Below the pieces are notes generated by a model. That model did no database searches. It was not told where the DNA came from and saw only the letters and a list, made by a program, of their open reading frames with translations. 64,000 nucleotides of DNA from the NCBI GenBank assembly GCA_020637555.1, contig JACKKF010000013.1, positions 62,001-126,000 on the forward strand, in the 5' to 3' direction. Position numbers and translations under genes: made by a program. Shown here piece by piece: positions 17,815-26,220 of the stretch. This stretch comes from Rhodobacter sp. GTDB taxonomy: Bacteria > Pseudomonadota > Alphaproteobacteria > Rhodobacterales > Rhodobacteraceae. The stretch's first letter is position 1, and every line of letters starts with the position of its first letter.

Positions 17815-18813
17815 TCAGCGGGCGCGGATGTCTTCCAGCTTGGCGGTGTAGGCCTCGATCAGGCCGGGGGTCGCGGCGGCGGCAACCTGGTCGATGACGG
17901 GCTGCACGCGGGCGGCGATCTCGGCCCGATCGGCGTCCGACGGGGTCACGACGGTGTGCGCCGGATCGTCACGCCAGGCGGCCATGTTGGCATCGATGGC
18001 GGCACCGTATTCCGCGATCTGGCGGTCAGCGATGAACTGCCCGCTTTGTGCCAGCAGGTCCTTCACATGATCGGGCATCGAGTCATAGACATCGCGGTTC
18101 ATGACGATCGTGAAAACCAGAACGCCCAGGTTCGAATCGTAGTGGTTCGGCGCCACATCCGCGACACGGAAGGTGCGCGCGACCGAGGCGTCCGTCATCG
18201 CGCCGTCAATCAGGCCCCGGTCGATGTTCTCGGCCATCTCGCCGGCGCCCAGGTTCTGCGGCACGCCGCCCAGGGCCTCGATCACGGCGGTCTGGATCTG
18301 CCCGGCCACGCGGATACGCCGCCCGGCCAGCTCGTCGATCGTCGCCATTGGATCGCGCGTGTGGATCTGATACGCGCCCGAGGTATACATCGCCACGACG
18401 TAATAGTCCTCGTATCCGCGCAGTTGCCCCTCCTGATAGAGTTCCAGCGCGGCCAGCGATCCCTCGCGCGTGCTGGTCGCAAAACCGGGCAGTTCGAAGA
18501 CATCGAAATCGGGGAACACGCCGGGGGTATAGCTGGGAACGGTCAGGGCGATATCCGCCACGCCATCGGCCACCATCTGCGCCTGGGCCAGCGGATTGCG
18601 GCCCAGCGTGCCGCCCGCGTAAAGCGTGATCTGCACGTCATCGGCGGCGGCCTCGGCGTTGAACCAGTCCACCCAGGGCTGATAGATCCGCTGCACCGTC
18701 GGCGAGGCCGCCGGCACGAACACGGCAAAGGCCAGATCCCGCGCCATGGCCGCCGGAGCGGTCATCGTCAGGGCGATCCCGGCGGCCAGGCCGGTCAGGG
18801 TTCTTTTCAACAT
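17815..18813 (-). CDS. dctP: TRAP transporter substrate-binding protein (DctP)
   Basis: Exported receptor of the first TRAP importer, 332 residues. A Sec signal (MLKRTLTGLAAGIALTM, cleavage near AMARD) leads into FAVFVPAASPTVQRIYQPW. The middle section with LAGRRIRVAGQIQTAVIEALG matches the DctP helix that positions the conserved Arg for the ligand carboxylate. The open frame starts 40 codons upstream, but the signal peptide fixes the ATG chosen. It lies 40 bases after the acyl-CoA ligase. Confidence 0.9.
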   Translation of the reverse strand: MLKRTLTGLAAGIALTMTAPAAMARDLAFAVFVPAASPTVQRIYQPWVDWFNAEAAADDVQITLYAGGTLGRNPLAQAQMVADGVADIALTVPSYTPGVFPDFDVFELPGFATSTREGSLAALELYQEGQLRGYEDYYVVAMYTSGAYQIHTRDPMATIDELAGRRIRVAGQIQTAVIEALGGVPQNLGAGEMAENIDRGLIDGAMTDASVARTFRVADVAPNHYDSNLGVLVFTIVMNRDVYDSMPDHVKDLLAQSGQFIADRQIAEYGAAIDANMAAWRDDPAHTVVTPSDADRAEIAARVQPVIDQVAAAATPGLIEAYTAKLEDIRAR

Positions 18814-18853
18814 CGTTTTCCTCCCACTCGTTGAAGATGACGGCGCGTGCGGA

Positions 18854-20533
18854 TCACGCGCCGCCGGTTTCCGCCAGCCATCGAGCCAGCGCCTTGCGGT
18901 CAAGTTTCGCCAGGGGCGTGCGCGGCAGCGCATCGCGGAATTCCAGGCGTTCGGGCCATTTGAACTTGGCCAGTCCGGCGCGGTCGCAGAACGCCTTGAC
19001 CGCCTCCAGTGTCAGCGCGGCGCCCGGTTGCATCACCGCGAACAGGCAGACCTTTTCGCCCATCTGCGCATCGGCATAGGCGGCGACGGCGACCTCGCGC
19101 ACGCCGGGCAGCGCCGACAGGGCGTTGTCCAGTTCCACCGGAGAGATCTTCATCCCGCCGCGCACGATCAACTCTCGGGACCGGGCATGAAACCGGATCA
19201 GCGTGCCGCAGTCGGAAATCTGGAACAGATCGCCGGATGGAAAATAGCCTTCGGCCGTGAATTTGCTGCGGTCGAAACCCTTGCGCGAATAATAGCCGGG
19301 CAGCAGCGTCGGCCCCTTGAGATACATCTCGCCCAATCCGCCCGGTTCGCTGACCGTCTCGCCGCTCACCGGATCGACCAGCTTGAAGGTGCCGCCATTC
19401 GCGGTGCGCAGCCCCGGTCGCCAGCTTTCGTCGCCGTCGCGCGGAAAGAAGCTGGCGCGCTGGCGCGGATCGGGCACCCGGGCACCCGAGGAACACATCT
19501 GCGCCCCTTCGTTCGAGCCAAAGAAATTCACCACCGGAATGGCGAATTGCTGTTCGAAAAAGACGAACACCTCGGGATCGGGCGGGGCCGATCCGGTGCC
19601 CAGCGCAAGCAGGCGATTCAGCGCCGGGTGCAGATCGGGGTCCCGCGCCTGTTCGCGCAGATAGACCAGCACGGTCGGCGCCACCATGGTGTAGCCTACG
19701 TCCTCGGACTTCAGCTGGGTCAGGAACACGTCCACGTCAAAGGGATGATGCAGGATCAGCGCCCCGGCGGTTCGCATCCAGCACATCATCAGACCACCCA
19801 CGGCCGCGGCGTTCACGAACGGGAACGGCGCCAGCACATTGGCACCATCGGGCAGATCCAGCAGCCGCCAGGCACCCAGCGAGCTGGCCATCATGTTGTT
19901 GTGTGTCTTGGGCACCGCCTTTGGCACCCCTTCCGTCCCCGAGGTCCAGAACACCGCAAACAGGGTGTCGGCATCCAGCGGCACCGCCTGTGGCGCGACC
20001 GCACCGGCGCGCGCATCGAGGGGGGTCACCCCATCCGGCAGGCCCTCGCCCAGGCCAAAGCGGCGCACCGACTCCGGCAGCGCATCGATGCGTTCGGCAT
20101 AGAACGGCTGTCCCTTGAGCGTTGCGACCGAGATATAGGCATCGAATTCGGCAACCCCGGACAGATCCCTGAGTTCGGCCGAGCGATAGGCGATGGAGAT
20201 CGGGCTCAACACCGCGCCGATCTGCGACAGGGCAAGATACAGGATCACCGTTTCCGCGATGTTCGGAAGCTGCGTCGCCACCAGCGACCCAGGCCCGATC
20301 CCCGCCGCTTGCAACGTGGCGGCCATGCGGTCCACTTCGGCCCGCATCTGTGCATAGGTCAGGCGGCGGGGCGCGCCCTGAAACACCTCGGCGCGGTTCG
20401 GTGGATCGATCAGTGCCAGACGGTCCGGCACGCGCGCACAGGTCGCGGCGAACATCTCTGGCAGCGTCACATCGCCCCAGAGGCCCGCGTCCCGATACCA
20501 CGCCCGGTCTTCGGCGGAAAACGGACTGGTCAT
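18854..20533 (-). CDS. Acyl-CoA synthetase (AMP-binding), 559 aa
   Basis: Forms an acyl-CoA through an adenylate. TSGTEGVPK at residues 197-205 is a slightly unusual P-loop (Glu for the second Thr), and the C-terminal SRELIVRGGMKISPVELDNAL and LPRTPLAKLDRKAL hold the hinge and the catalytic Lys. It overlaps the nitronate-monooxygenase-like gene by ATGA. With the TRAP importer downstream it probably activates the imported acid. It is only distantly similar to the ligases at 752 and 31945. Confidence 0.88.
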   Translation of the reverse strand: MTSPFSAEDRAWYRDAGLWGDVTLPEMFAATCARVPDRLALIDPPNRAEVFQGAPRRLTYAQMRAEVDRMAATLQAAGIGPGSLVATQLPNIAETVILYLALSQIGAVLSPISIAYRSAELRDLSGVAEFDAYISVATLKGQPFYAERIDALPESVRRFGLGEGLPDGVTPLDARAGAVAPQAVPLDADTLFAVFWTSGTEGVPKAVPKTHNNMMASSLGAWRLLDLPDGANVLAPFPFVNAAAVGGLMMCWMRTAGALILHHPFDVDVFLTQLKSEDVGYTMVAPTVLVYLREQARDPDLHPALNRLLALGTGSAPPDPEVFVFFEQQFAIPVVNFFGSNEGAQMCSSGARVPDPRQRASFFPRDGDESWRPGLRTANGGTFKLVDPVSGETVSEPGGLGEMYLKGPTLLPGYYSRKGFDRSKFTAEGYFPSGDLFQISDCGTLIRFHARSRELIVRGGMKISPVELDNALSALPGVREVAVAAYADAQMGEKVCLFAVMQPGAALTLEAVKAFCDRAGLAKFKWPERLEFRDALPRTPLAKLDRKALARWLAETGGA

Positions 20534-21462
20534 GCACAAAGCTCCCGCGCGCGGATCCTGGCGGCGTCGTATTCGCGCACCAGACGATCGACGATGTCCG
20601 CCGCTGGCTCGACCCGGGCGATGCGGCCCACCCCCTGGCCTGCGCCCCAGATACCGGACCAGGGCTTGACCGCCTCGTCCTTGCGGCCGGTAAAGTTCAT
20701 CTTGGCGACCTTGAACTCCAGATCGGCGGGGTCCAGGCCCTTGGCGATCATCGACGGCTTCAGCATCGAGGCGCGCGCGCCGGTAAAGGCCCGTGTCACC
20801 ATGAGGTCGGTCGCATCCGAATCGACGCACATCTGGCGGTATTCCGGCTGCGCCATGTTTTCCTCGGCGGCCAGAAACGCGGTGCCCAGATAGGCCAGGT
20901 CCGCACCCAGAACCCGGGCGGCCAGGATCGCCTCGCCGGTGTTGATGGCGCCAGCCAGCGCGATGGGGCCGTCAAAGAACTGGCGCACGCGCTCGACAAA
21001 GACCAGGGGGCTGAGCTCGCCAGTGTGGCCGCCTGCGCCGGAACAGACCAGAACCAGCCCGTCCGCACCGGCCTCGGCCGCCTTTTTCGCCAGCGCGACG
21101 GACACGACATCGGCGAACACCAGACCACCATAGCCGTGCACCGTGGGGATCACCGGCCTGGGGCTGCCCAGCGCGGTAATGACAACGGGCGGCTGATGGA
21201 TTGCCACCTGCTCGAGATCGCCAGCCAGGCGCGGGCTGGTCGAATGGGTCACCAGGTTCAGAGCCCAGGGTGCATCGCCGGGGGAAAGACGCGCGCGGAT
21301 CTCGGCCATCCAGTCGCCCAGTTCCGCGCTGGTACGCAGATTCGGCGCTGGAAAGCTGCCGACGATCCCCGCCTTGCAGCAGGCCACGACCAGATCGGGA
21401 TTCGAGACCAGGAACATTGGCGCGGCCATCGCCGGAAGCCGAAGGGTGGTGAGATCGGTCAT
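20530..21462 (-). CDS. Nitronate monooxygenase-like flavoprotein (copy 2), 310 aa
   Basis: FMN TIM-barrel protein paralogous to 9457-10374. It has the same start (LRLPAMAAPMFLVSNPDLVVA), the same THST segment and GAGGHTGELSPLVF near the active site. The start is the ATG of MTDLTTLRLP, overlapping the alpha/beta hydrolase gene by four bases. Having one copy in each of the two leftward operons suggests each handles a different intermediate. The physiological reaction is unknown. Confidence 0.85.
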   Translation of the reverse strand: MTDLTTLRLPAMAAPMFLVSNPDLVVACCKAGIVGSFPAPNLRTSAELGDWMAEIRARLSPGDAPWALNLVTHSTSPRLAGDLEQVAIHQPPVVITALGSPRPVIPTVHGYGGLVFADVVSVALAKKAAEAGADGLVLVCSGAGGHTGELSPLVFVERVRQFFDGPIALAGAINTGEAILAARVLGADLAYLGTAFLAAEENMAQPEYRQMCVDSDATDLMVTRAFTGARASMLKPSMIAKGLDPADLEFKVAKMNFTGRKDEAVKPWSGIWGAGQGVGRIARVEPAADIVDRLVREYDAARIRARELCA

Positions 21463-22145
21463 AGGGACTCCAGGAACTCTCGGGTATGGGCGGCGACCAG
21501 GTCCGGGCACTCCAGCACCGGCATGTGGCCGATTCCGTCCAGCAGAACGAACCGGCCCTCGACCACGCCCTGGGCCACGGCGCGCCCGGCATCGGGGGGT
21601 GTCACCGCGTCCTCGGCGCCGGTCAGAACCAGCACCGGACAACCGATTGCCCCCAGACCGGCGGTCTGATCGGGGCGTCCGGCCAACGCCTGCTGATGAT
21701 CGGCAAAGGTTTGCAGACCCTGAGATTCGGCCATGCGCAGGATCTGCGCGCGCAGCGCGGGGTCCTGGCGCCGGGCCTGCGACAGCATCGAATCGGCGAT
21801 CGTTCCGGCCAGTGCCGCGATCCCTTCGCGCCTGGCCCATGCGGCGATCTTGCCCCGCAGCGCCGCACCCTTGGGCGTGTCGGCGGCGGCGGTCGTGCCG
21901 ATCAGGATCAACCCGGCGACATGCTGCGGCACGCGCTGGGCCAGCGCAAGCGCCAGGTAGCTGCCCATCGACATGCCCAGCAGGACCGTCGGTTCGCGCA
22001 CCGAATCGGCCAGTCGGGCGATCAGCCGTTCGAAATCGTCCAGAGGCGGGATCGCCATCGCGTGGCCTTGCCCCACTGCCTCCAGAACCGGATCGAACAG
22101 ATCCGGCGTGCACAGCAGCCCGGGCAGGCACACCAGTTGCGGCAT
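21459..22145 (-). CDS. Alpha/beta hydrolase, 228 aa
   Basis: Serine hydrolase of the alpha/beta fold. The nucleophile elbow is GMSMGSYLALALA, the acid residue is probably in TGAEDAVTPP and the His in DGIGHMPVLE. The ATG at MPQLVCLPG is preferred because GAGGAGG lies seven bases before it; an ATG six codons upstream lies inside an inverted repeat of the promoter. First gene of a leftward operon with the second monooxygenase-like protein, acyl-CoA ligase, TRAP importer and ABM protein. It may open an ester or lactone. Confidence 0.85.
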   Translation of the reverse strand: MPQLVCLPGLLCTPDLFDPVLEAVGQGHAMAIPPLDDFERLIARLADSVREPTVLLGMSMGSYLALALAQRVPQHVAGLILIGTTAAADTPKGAALRGKIAAWARREGIAALAGTIADSMLSQARRQDPALRAQILRMAESQGLQTFADHQQALAGRPDQTAGLGAIGCPVLVLTGAEDAVTPPDAGRAVAQGVVEGRFVLLDGIGHMPVLECPDLVAAHTREFLESL

Positions 22146-22396
22146 CGGGTTCCTCCTCGTCATGTTCGTATTGCTAGACTGAACATGCCGGATTGGTCAA
22201 GACGAAACTCTGATTTCTAAAACTATGTTTTGTTGAGCGGAACGAGCTTGTCGAAAAATTCCTGAAATTCAGGGAGTTCACGCCGACGCGGCCGCCAATC
22301 AGCGCGAATCTCGGTCTCGATAGCCAGAGACAGGCTTGACCGGCCGCGAAAATCTGGGCATCTTTGGTCTAGTTATCTGCATTAAAGGATCGCGCC
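22146..22396. promoter_or_regulatory. Divergent regulatory region between hydrolase operon and oxygenase 3
   Basis: 251 bases without a gene. Besides the palindrome near the hydrolase start it holds CCTGAA-A-TTCAGG at 22261-22273, a perfect 13-base inverted repeat. GGTCTAGTTAT at 22366-22376, 20 bases before the oxygenase 3 start, resembles the CTAG-centred elements before oxygenase 2 (15487-15497) and the hydrolase (22170-22180) when each is read in the sense direction. AAAGGA precedes the oxygenase 3 ATG as a ribosome site. Confidence 0.5.
22161..22187 (-). promoter_or_regulatory. 27-bp palindrome CATGTTC-N13-GAACATG over the hydrolase promoter
   Basis: Perfect seven-base arms 13 bases apart. 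The spacer contains the putative minus-strand -10 (TAGCAA, complement of 22171-22176), 18 bases from TTGACC (complement of 22195-22200). A regulator bound here would cover the -10, as a repressor does. Which regulator binds is unknown. Confidence 0.5.
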
Positions 22397-23932
22397 ATGT
22401 CTCACGAACCCGATCTCGCCGTGACCGCCGCCAATGTTCGGATGTTCGCGCCCGATGGCACGCCGCCGCCGGATGCGCCGGACTGGATCTGGCGCTATGA
22501 CCACCCCTATCTGCACGGTCCCTTTGCACCCACCGACATCGAATACGACGCCGACGATCTCGAGGTCGAAGGCGAGATCCCTGCGGATCTGTGCGGCGCC
22601 TATGTGATGAACGGCCCCTCGCAGCGGTTCGAGCCGGTGAACGAGAAGTATCACTACTATGATGGCGACGCGCTGCTGAGGGCGATCTACTTCCGCGACG
22701 GCAAGGCCAGCTTCCGGCAGAAATACCTGCACAACGGCGCCTTCATCGTCGAGGACAAGGCCGGCAAGGCGATCTGGCCGGGTCTGGCCGGTCCCTATGA
22801 CTTCCGGTTGCCGGGGACGCCGATCAAGGACGTGTCGAACACCGATGTCATCTTTTACAACGGCAAGATTCTGTCGCTGTGGTACATGGCCGGCGATCCC
22901 TATCAGATCGACCCGCTGACGCTGGAAACCGTGGGCCGCGAGCGGCTGGGCGGCAAGCTGAAGCACCATGTCTCGGCGCATTCGAAAAGCGATCCGTTCA
23001 CGGGCGAGCTGTTCTTCTTCAACTATCAGGACGAACCGCCCTACATGTCCTATGGCATGGCCAATGCGGACGGAACCCTGAAGTTCGACATCGACATCGA
23101 CCTGGCCGGCCCCCGGTCGCCGCACGACATGGGCCTGACCGAGAATTACGCGATCCTGCACGACCTGCCCTTTTATCACGACGTGGACCTGCTGCGGAAA
23201 CACGGCCGTCGCGTGATGGGCTTTCACCGCGACGTGCCCGCGCGGTTCGGCCTGATCGACCGGTTCGGCCGCTCGCAAAAGGTCCAGTGGTTCGAGGCCG
23301 AGCCCTGCTATATCCTCCACATCTCGAACAGCTGGGAGGATGGCGACTGGGTCCACATGACCGGCTGCCGGCAAGAGGATCCGATGCCGATCAAGGATCC
23401 CGCCGACAAGCATCTGGCGTCGATGATGGCGTATCGGCGGCGCTCGCATGTCATGTACAAGTGGAGCTTCAACACCCGGACCGGCGAAACCCGCGAAGGG
23501 ATGATGGACGACCTGAACACCGAGTTCCCGACCGTCAACGCCAATTTCGTCGGCCGCAAGACGCGCTATGCCTACAACCAGATCCTGCCTCTGCCGCATG
23601 AGGGGTCGCTGGAAGGGCGCTGCCAGACCTTCAGCGGGTTCGTGCGTTACGATCTCGAGGGCGGCGCGATGCAGCGGTTTGATTATGGTGCCGGAATCTA
23701 CGGATCCGAAGCCCCGATCGCCCCGGCCCATGGCGCCACCCGCGACTCGGCCGAGGGCAAGGCCTATGCCGTGACCTTCGTCACCGATTCAAACGACTGG
23801 TCGTCGGCCTGCCTGATCTTTGACGCCGAGGACATCACCCGCCCGATCGCCAAGGTGAAGATCCCGCGCCGCATCAGCATCGGCTTCCACACCACCTGGA
23901 TCGACGGAGCGCAGATCTGGCCGGCGGCCTGA
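22397..23932 (+). CDS. Carotenoid oxygenase (RPE65) family protein 3, 511 aa
   Basis: Third iron-dependent double-bond-cleaving dioxygenase. Iron ligands are predicted at H195 (VSAHS), H243 (SPHDMGLT), H308 (YILHISNSWED) and H498 (IGFHTTW). An N-terminal extension of about 25 residues (MSHEPDLAVTAANVRMFAPD) precedes the family start. The segment LSLWYMAGDP replaces the Lys-containing LALKE motif of stilbene-cleaving members. It heads a rightward operon with two regulators and a thioesterase, divergent from the hydrolase operon. Confidence 0.9.
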   Translation: MSHEPDLAVTAANVRMFAPDGTPPPDAPDWIWRYDHPYLHGPFAPTDIEYDADDLEVEGEIPADLCGAYVMNGPSQRFEPVNEKYHYYDGDALLRAIYFRDGKASFRQKYLHNGAFIVEDKAGKAIWPGLAGPYDFRLPGTPIKDVSNTDVIFYNGKILSLWYMAGDPYQIDPLTLETVGRERLGGKLKHHVSAHSKSDPFTGELFFFNYQDEPPYMSYGMANADGTLKFDIDIDLAGPRSPHDMGLTENYAILHDLPFYHDVDLLRKHGRRVMGFHRDVPARFGLIDRFGRSQKVQWFEAEPCYILHISNSWEDGDWVHMTGCRQEDPMPIKDPADKHLASMMAYRRRSHVMYKWSFNTRTGETREGMMDDLNTEFPTVNANFVGRKTRYAYNQILPLPHEGSLEGRCQTFSGFVRYDLEGGAMQRFDYGAGIYGSEAPIAPAHGATRDSAEGKAYAVTFVTDSNDWSSACLIFDAEDITRPIAKVKIPRRISIGFHTTWIDGAQIWPAA

Positions 23933-23997
23933 CCCTCCTGGATGGCCCTTCGCCCCACATGTTGCCAAGGCGGCGCGCCCGTGCTTGGGTGCGCCGC

Positions 23998-24927
23998 ATG
24001 AACGACAGTGAACCCATCGTGACCGGTCCGCCCGCGACCTCGCTGAGGCGGGCGTTGCAGGTTCTGGCCGATCCCTGGACCATGCTGATCCTGAAGGAAC
24101 TGTTCAACGGTGTGCGCCGGTTCAGTGCCTTTCAGCGTGCGCTGAATATCCCGCGCCAGACCCTGTCCCTGCGGCTGGCCCATCTGTGCCGGGAACAGAT
24201 GATGTATCGCCGCCCGACCAGCCCCGGCCACGCGGCGATGGATTATGCCCCCACGGCCAAGGCGCTGGACCTTCAGGATGCCATGTATGCGATCTGGCTG
24301 TGGCACCAGGCGAACCCGGGCAGCGCCGACATCCTGCCCTTCGATATCGTGCATCAAGGCTGTGGTCAGGTGCTGAGCGCGCATTGGTGCTGCACGGCCT
24401 GCGATACCGCGGTCACAAGCGGCGCGGTCACCATTCAGCGCACCCAGCCAGAACAGATCGAATCCGACCCCCGGCCGCGTCTGGCCCGGCGCAACGATGC
24501 CAGCGTGACCGCCAATTCCGATGCGGCGGGGCTGGTGGCGGCGTCGCTCGTCGGCGACCTGCCGTGCAACGAGATCCTGTATCTGCTGTTTCAGGAGCCC
24601 CGGCACATGCTGGCCATCGCGCAGGACCTGGCGCTGGGCCCGGGTATCGTCCGCGACAGGCTGGACAAGCTGATGGATCTGGGCCTGATCCGCGAGGAAG
24701 CCCTGGGCCGCCGTCTGGTCTATTCCGTCCTGCCCCGCGCCGAGGGGTTCTACCCGTTGCTTCTGGCAATCGCGGATTGGGGCGACCGCTGGTGCAACGC
24801 CGGGAACCCGCCGCCCGACCTGCGCGTGCACGACTGCGGTTCCATCCTGCGGGCGCGCTACAAATGCGACCATTGCGGCGCCTGGCTGTCGCGCGAGACA
24901 CTGCGCATCCGGCCCAGGGGCGGTTGA
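23998..24927 (+). CDS. Duplicated HxlR-family regulator with two Cys-rich knuckles (copy 2), 309 aa
   Basis: Two HxlR-like winged helices in one chain: residues ~15-105 (VLADPWTMLILKELFNGVRRF) and ~175-265 (a degenerate half, LPCNEILYLLFQEPRHM). Each is followed by C-G-x8-C-x2-C (C122/C132/C135 and C280/C290/C293). The layout matches the regulator at 6081-7016, although overall identity is low. No clear ribosome site helps with the start; the ATG of MNDSEPIV is chosen, and one 13 codons earlier (MLPRRRAR) is possible. It lies 65 bases after oxygenase 3, so it may sense the cleavage substrate or product, or redox state through the Cys clusters. Confidence 0.8.
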   Translation: MNDSEPIVTGPPATSLRRALQVLADPWTMLILKELFNGVRRFSAFQRALNIPRQTLSLRLAHLCREQMMYRRPTSPGHAAMDYAPTAKALDLQDAMYAIWLWHQANPGSADILPFDIVHQGCGQVLSAHWCCTACDTAVTSGAVTIQRTQPEQIESDPRPRLARRNDASVTANSDAAGLVAASLVGDLPCNEILYLLFQEPRHMLAIAQDLALGPGIVRDRLDKLMDLGLIREEALGRRLVYSVLPRAEGFYPLLLAIADWGDRWCNAGNPPPDLRVHDCGSILRARYKCDHCGAWLSRETLRIRPRGG

Positions 24928-24980
24928 GTCCCGCATTTCGGAACAGTATTCTGAAAAACGAAACCAGGCCGGAGCCGCCA

Positions 24981-25781
24981 GTGACCCCCAACGACGACGA
25001 GACCCCGGACGACCCCAAGTTCGTCAGCGCCCTGTCCCGCGGGCTGTCGTTGCTGCGTGCCTTTCGCCCCAGCGAGGTCTGGCTGTCGAACCACGCCTTT
25101 GCCCAGCGCACGGGCCTGCCCAAGGCGACCGTCACGCGCCTGACCTATACGCTGTGCAAGCTGGGCTATCTGCAACAGGCTGAACCGGGGGGCGAATATC
25201 GCCTGGGGCCGGGGGTGCTGGCGCTCGGTTATGGCGTTCTCGCCGGCATGGACCTGAAAGACCGCGCCGCGCTGGAACTGGCCGACATCTGCGCGGGCGA
25301 CAATCCCAATGTCGCCGCCGCGCTGGGAGAACGCTATGGCCAGTCGGTCGTCTATCTGGCGACTCACCGGTCACCCAATTCGGTGTCGATGGTGTTTCAC
25401 CTGGGCGCCCAGGTGCCGTTGTTCCACAGTGCCATCGGCCGGGCCATTCTGATGGGCCTGCCCCAGGATACGCAGGACAGCCTGCTGGACGAGGCGCTGC
25501 GCGACGCCCCCACCGACCGCCACGACCGCTTGCGCGGCGGCCTGGCCCGCGCCCGCGCGGATTTCGCGCGGTGGGGATTTTGCACCTCGTTCGGTGAATG
25601 GCGCAGTGAAATCAACGGTATCGCGGTGCCCGTCCCGCCCGTGCAAGGGCGCCCCCTTGCCGCGATCAATGTCGGCGGATTTGCCTTTCTGAACCCGGAG
25701 GCCCTGCTTCTGGATACCTATGCGCCACGCCTTTTGCGCGCGGCCAAGACCCTGAGCCTGAGGCCCCAAGACCATGTCTGA
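24981..25781 (+). CDS. IclR-family transcriptional regulator, 266 aa
   Basis: DNA-binding regulator with an N-terminal winged helix (FVSALSRGLSLLRAFRP, then FAQRTGLPKATVTRLTYTL at ~35-55) and a C-terminal effector domain (FHSAIGRAILMGL, then SFGEWRSEINGIAVPV). The spacing and words match the PcaR/PobR aromatic-catabolism branch. The start is a GTG six bases after GGAG. The stop overlaps the thioesterase start by eight bases. Inverted repeats before oxygenases 2 and 3 are its candidate operators. Confidence 0.87.
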   Translation: MTPNDDETPDDPKFVSALSRGLSLLRAFRPSEVWLSNHAFAQRTGLPKATVTRLTYTLCKLGYLQQAEPGGEYRLGPGVLALGYGVLAGMDLKDRAALELADICAGDNPNVAAALGERYGQSVVYLATHRSPNSVSMVFHLGAQVPLFHSAIGRAILMGLPQDTQDSLLDEALRDAPTDRHDRLRGGLARARADFARWGFCTSFGEWRSEINGIAVPVPPVQGRPLAAINVGGFAFLNPEALLLDTYAPRLLRAAKTLSLRPQDHV

Positions 25782-26184
25782 ATCGACCGCTTTCCCCACA
25801 CGCCCGGGTTTCACCGGCCATATCGGTATGCAGAAAACCGGATTTGCGCAGGACTACGCGCGATTCGAGCTGACCCTGGGGCCCGAACATCTGAACCCGT
25901 TGGGCATTCCCCACGGCGGCGTCTATGCGACGATCCTGGACACGGCGCTGGGCAGTTCCGGCGGCTGGACGGGCGATCCCGACAGCTTCCTGCCCTCGGT
26001 CACGCTGAATCTGAATGTCAGCTACCTGTCGCAGCCGCGGGGCGGCACGCGCCTGATCTGCGAGGGGCACCGCGTCGGCGGCGGCCGCAGCATCTACTTT
26101 GCCGAAGGCGTGGTGCAGGACGAGACCGGCCAGGTCCTCGCCCGCGCCACCGGCACCTTCAAGATGGTCAAGCCGCGCGCCTGA
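25774..26184 (+). CDS. PaaI-type hotdog-fold acyl-CoA thioesterase, 136 aa
   Basis: Small thioesterase that hydrolyses acyl-CoA thioesters and releases CoA. NPLGIPHGGVYATILDTALG is the hotdog signature with the catalytic Asp, and SVTLNLNVSYLSQP follows. It is likely to relieve CoA trapping when a pathway intermediate accumulates, as PaaI does in phenylacetate degradation. It overlaps the IclR gene and is last in the rightward operon; its stop codon lies in a strong hairpin. Confidence 0.85.
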   Translation: MSESTAFPTRPGFTGHIGMQKTGFAQDYARFELTLGPEHLNPLGIPHGGVYATILDTALGSSGGWTGDPDSFLPSVTLNLNVSYLSQPRGGTRLICEGHRVGGGRSIYFAEGVVQDETGQVLARATGTFKMVKPRA

Positions 26185-26200
26185 CCGGGCAGGCGCGCGG
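26173..26200. terminator. Convergent hairpin overlapping the thioesterase stop
   Basis: Eleven-base perfect arms CCGCGCGCCTG / CAGGCGCGCGG around six bases. The left arm contains the last codons and part of the stop of the thioesterase gene. It lies between convergent operons and lacks a T-run on either strand; it probably acts as a GC-rich bidirectional terminator or mRNA end protector. Confidence 0.6.
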
Positions 26201-26220
26201 GGCGTCGGGGTGAAACGGCG

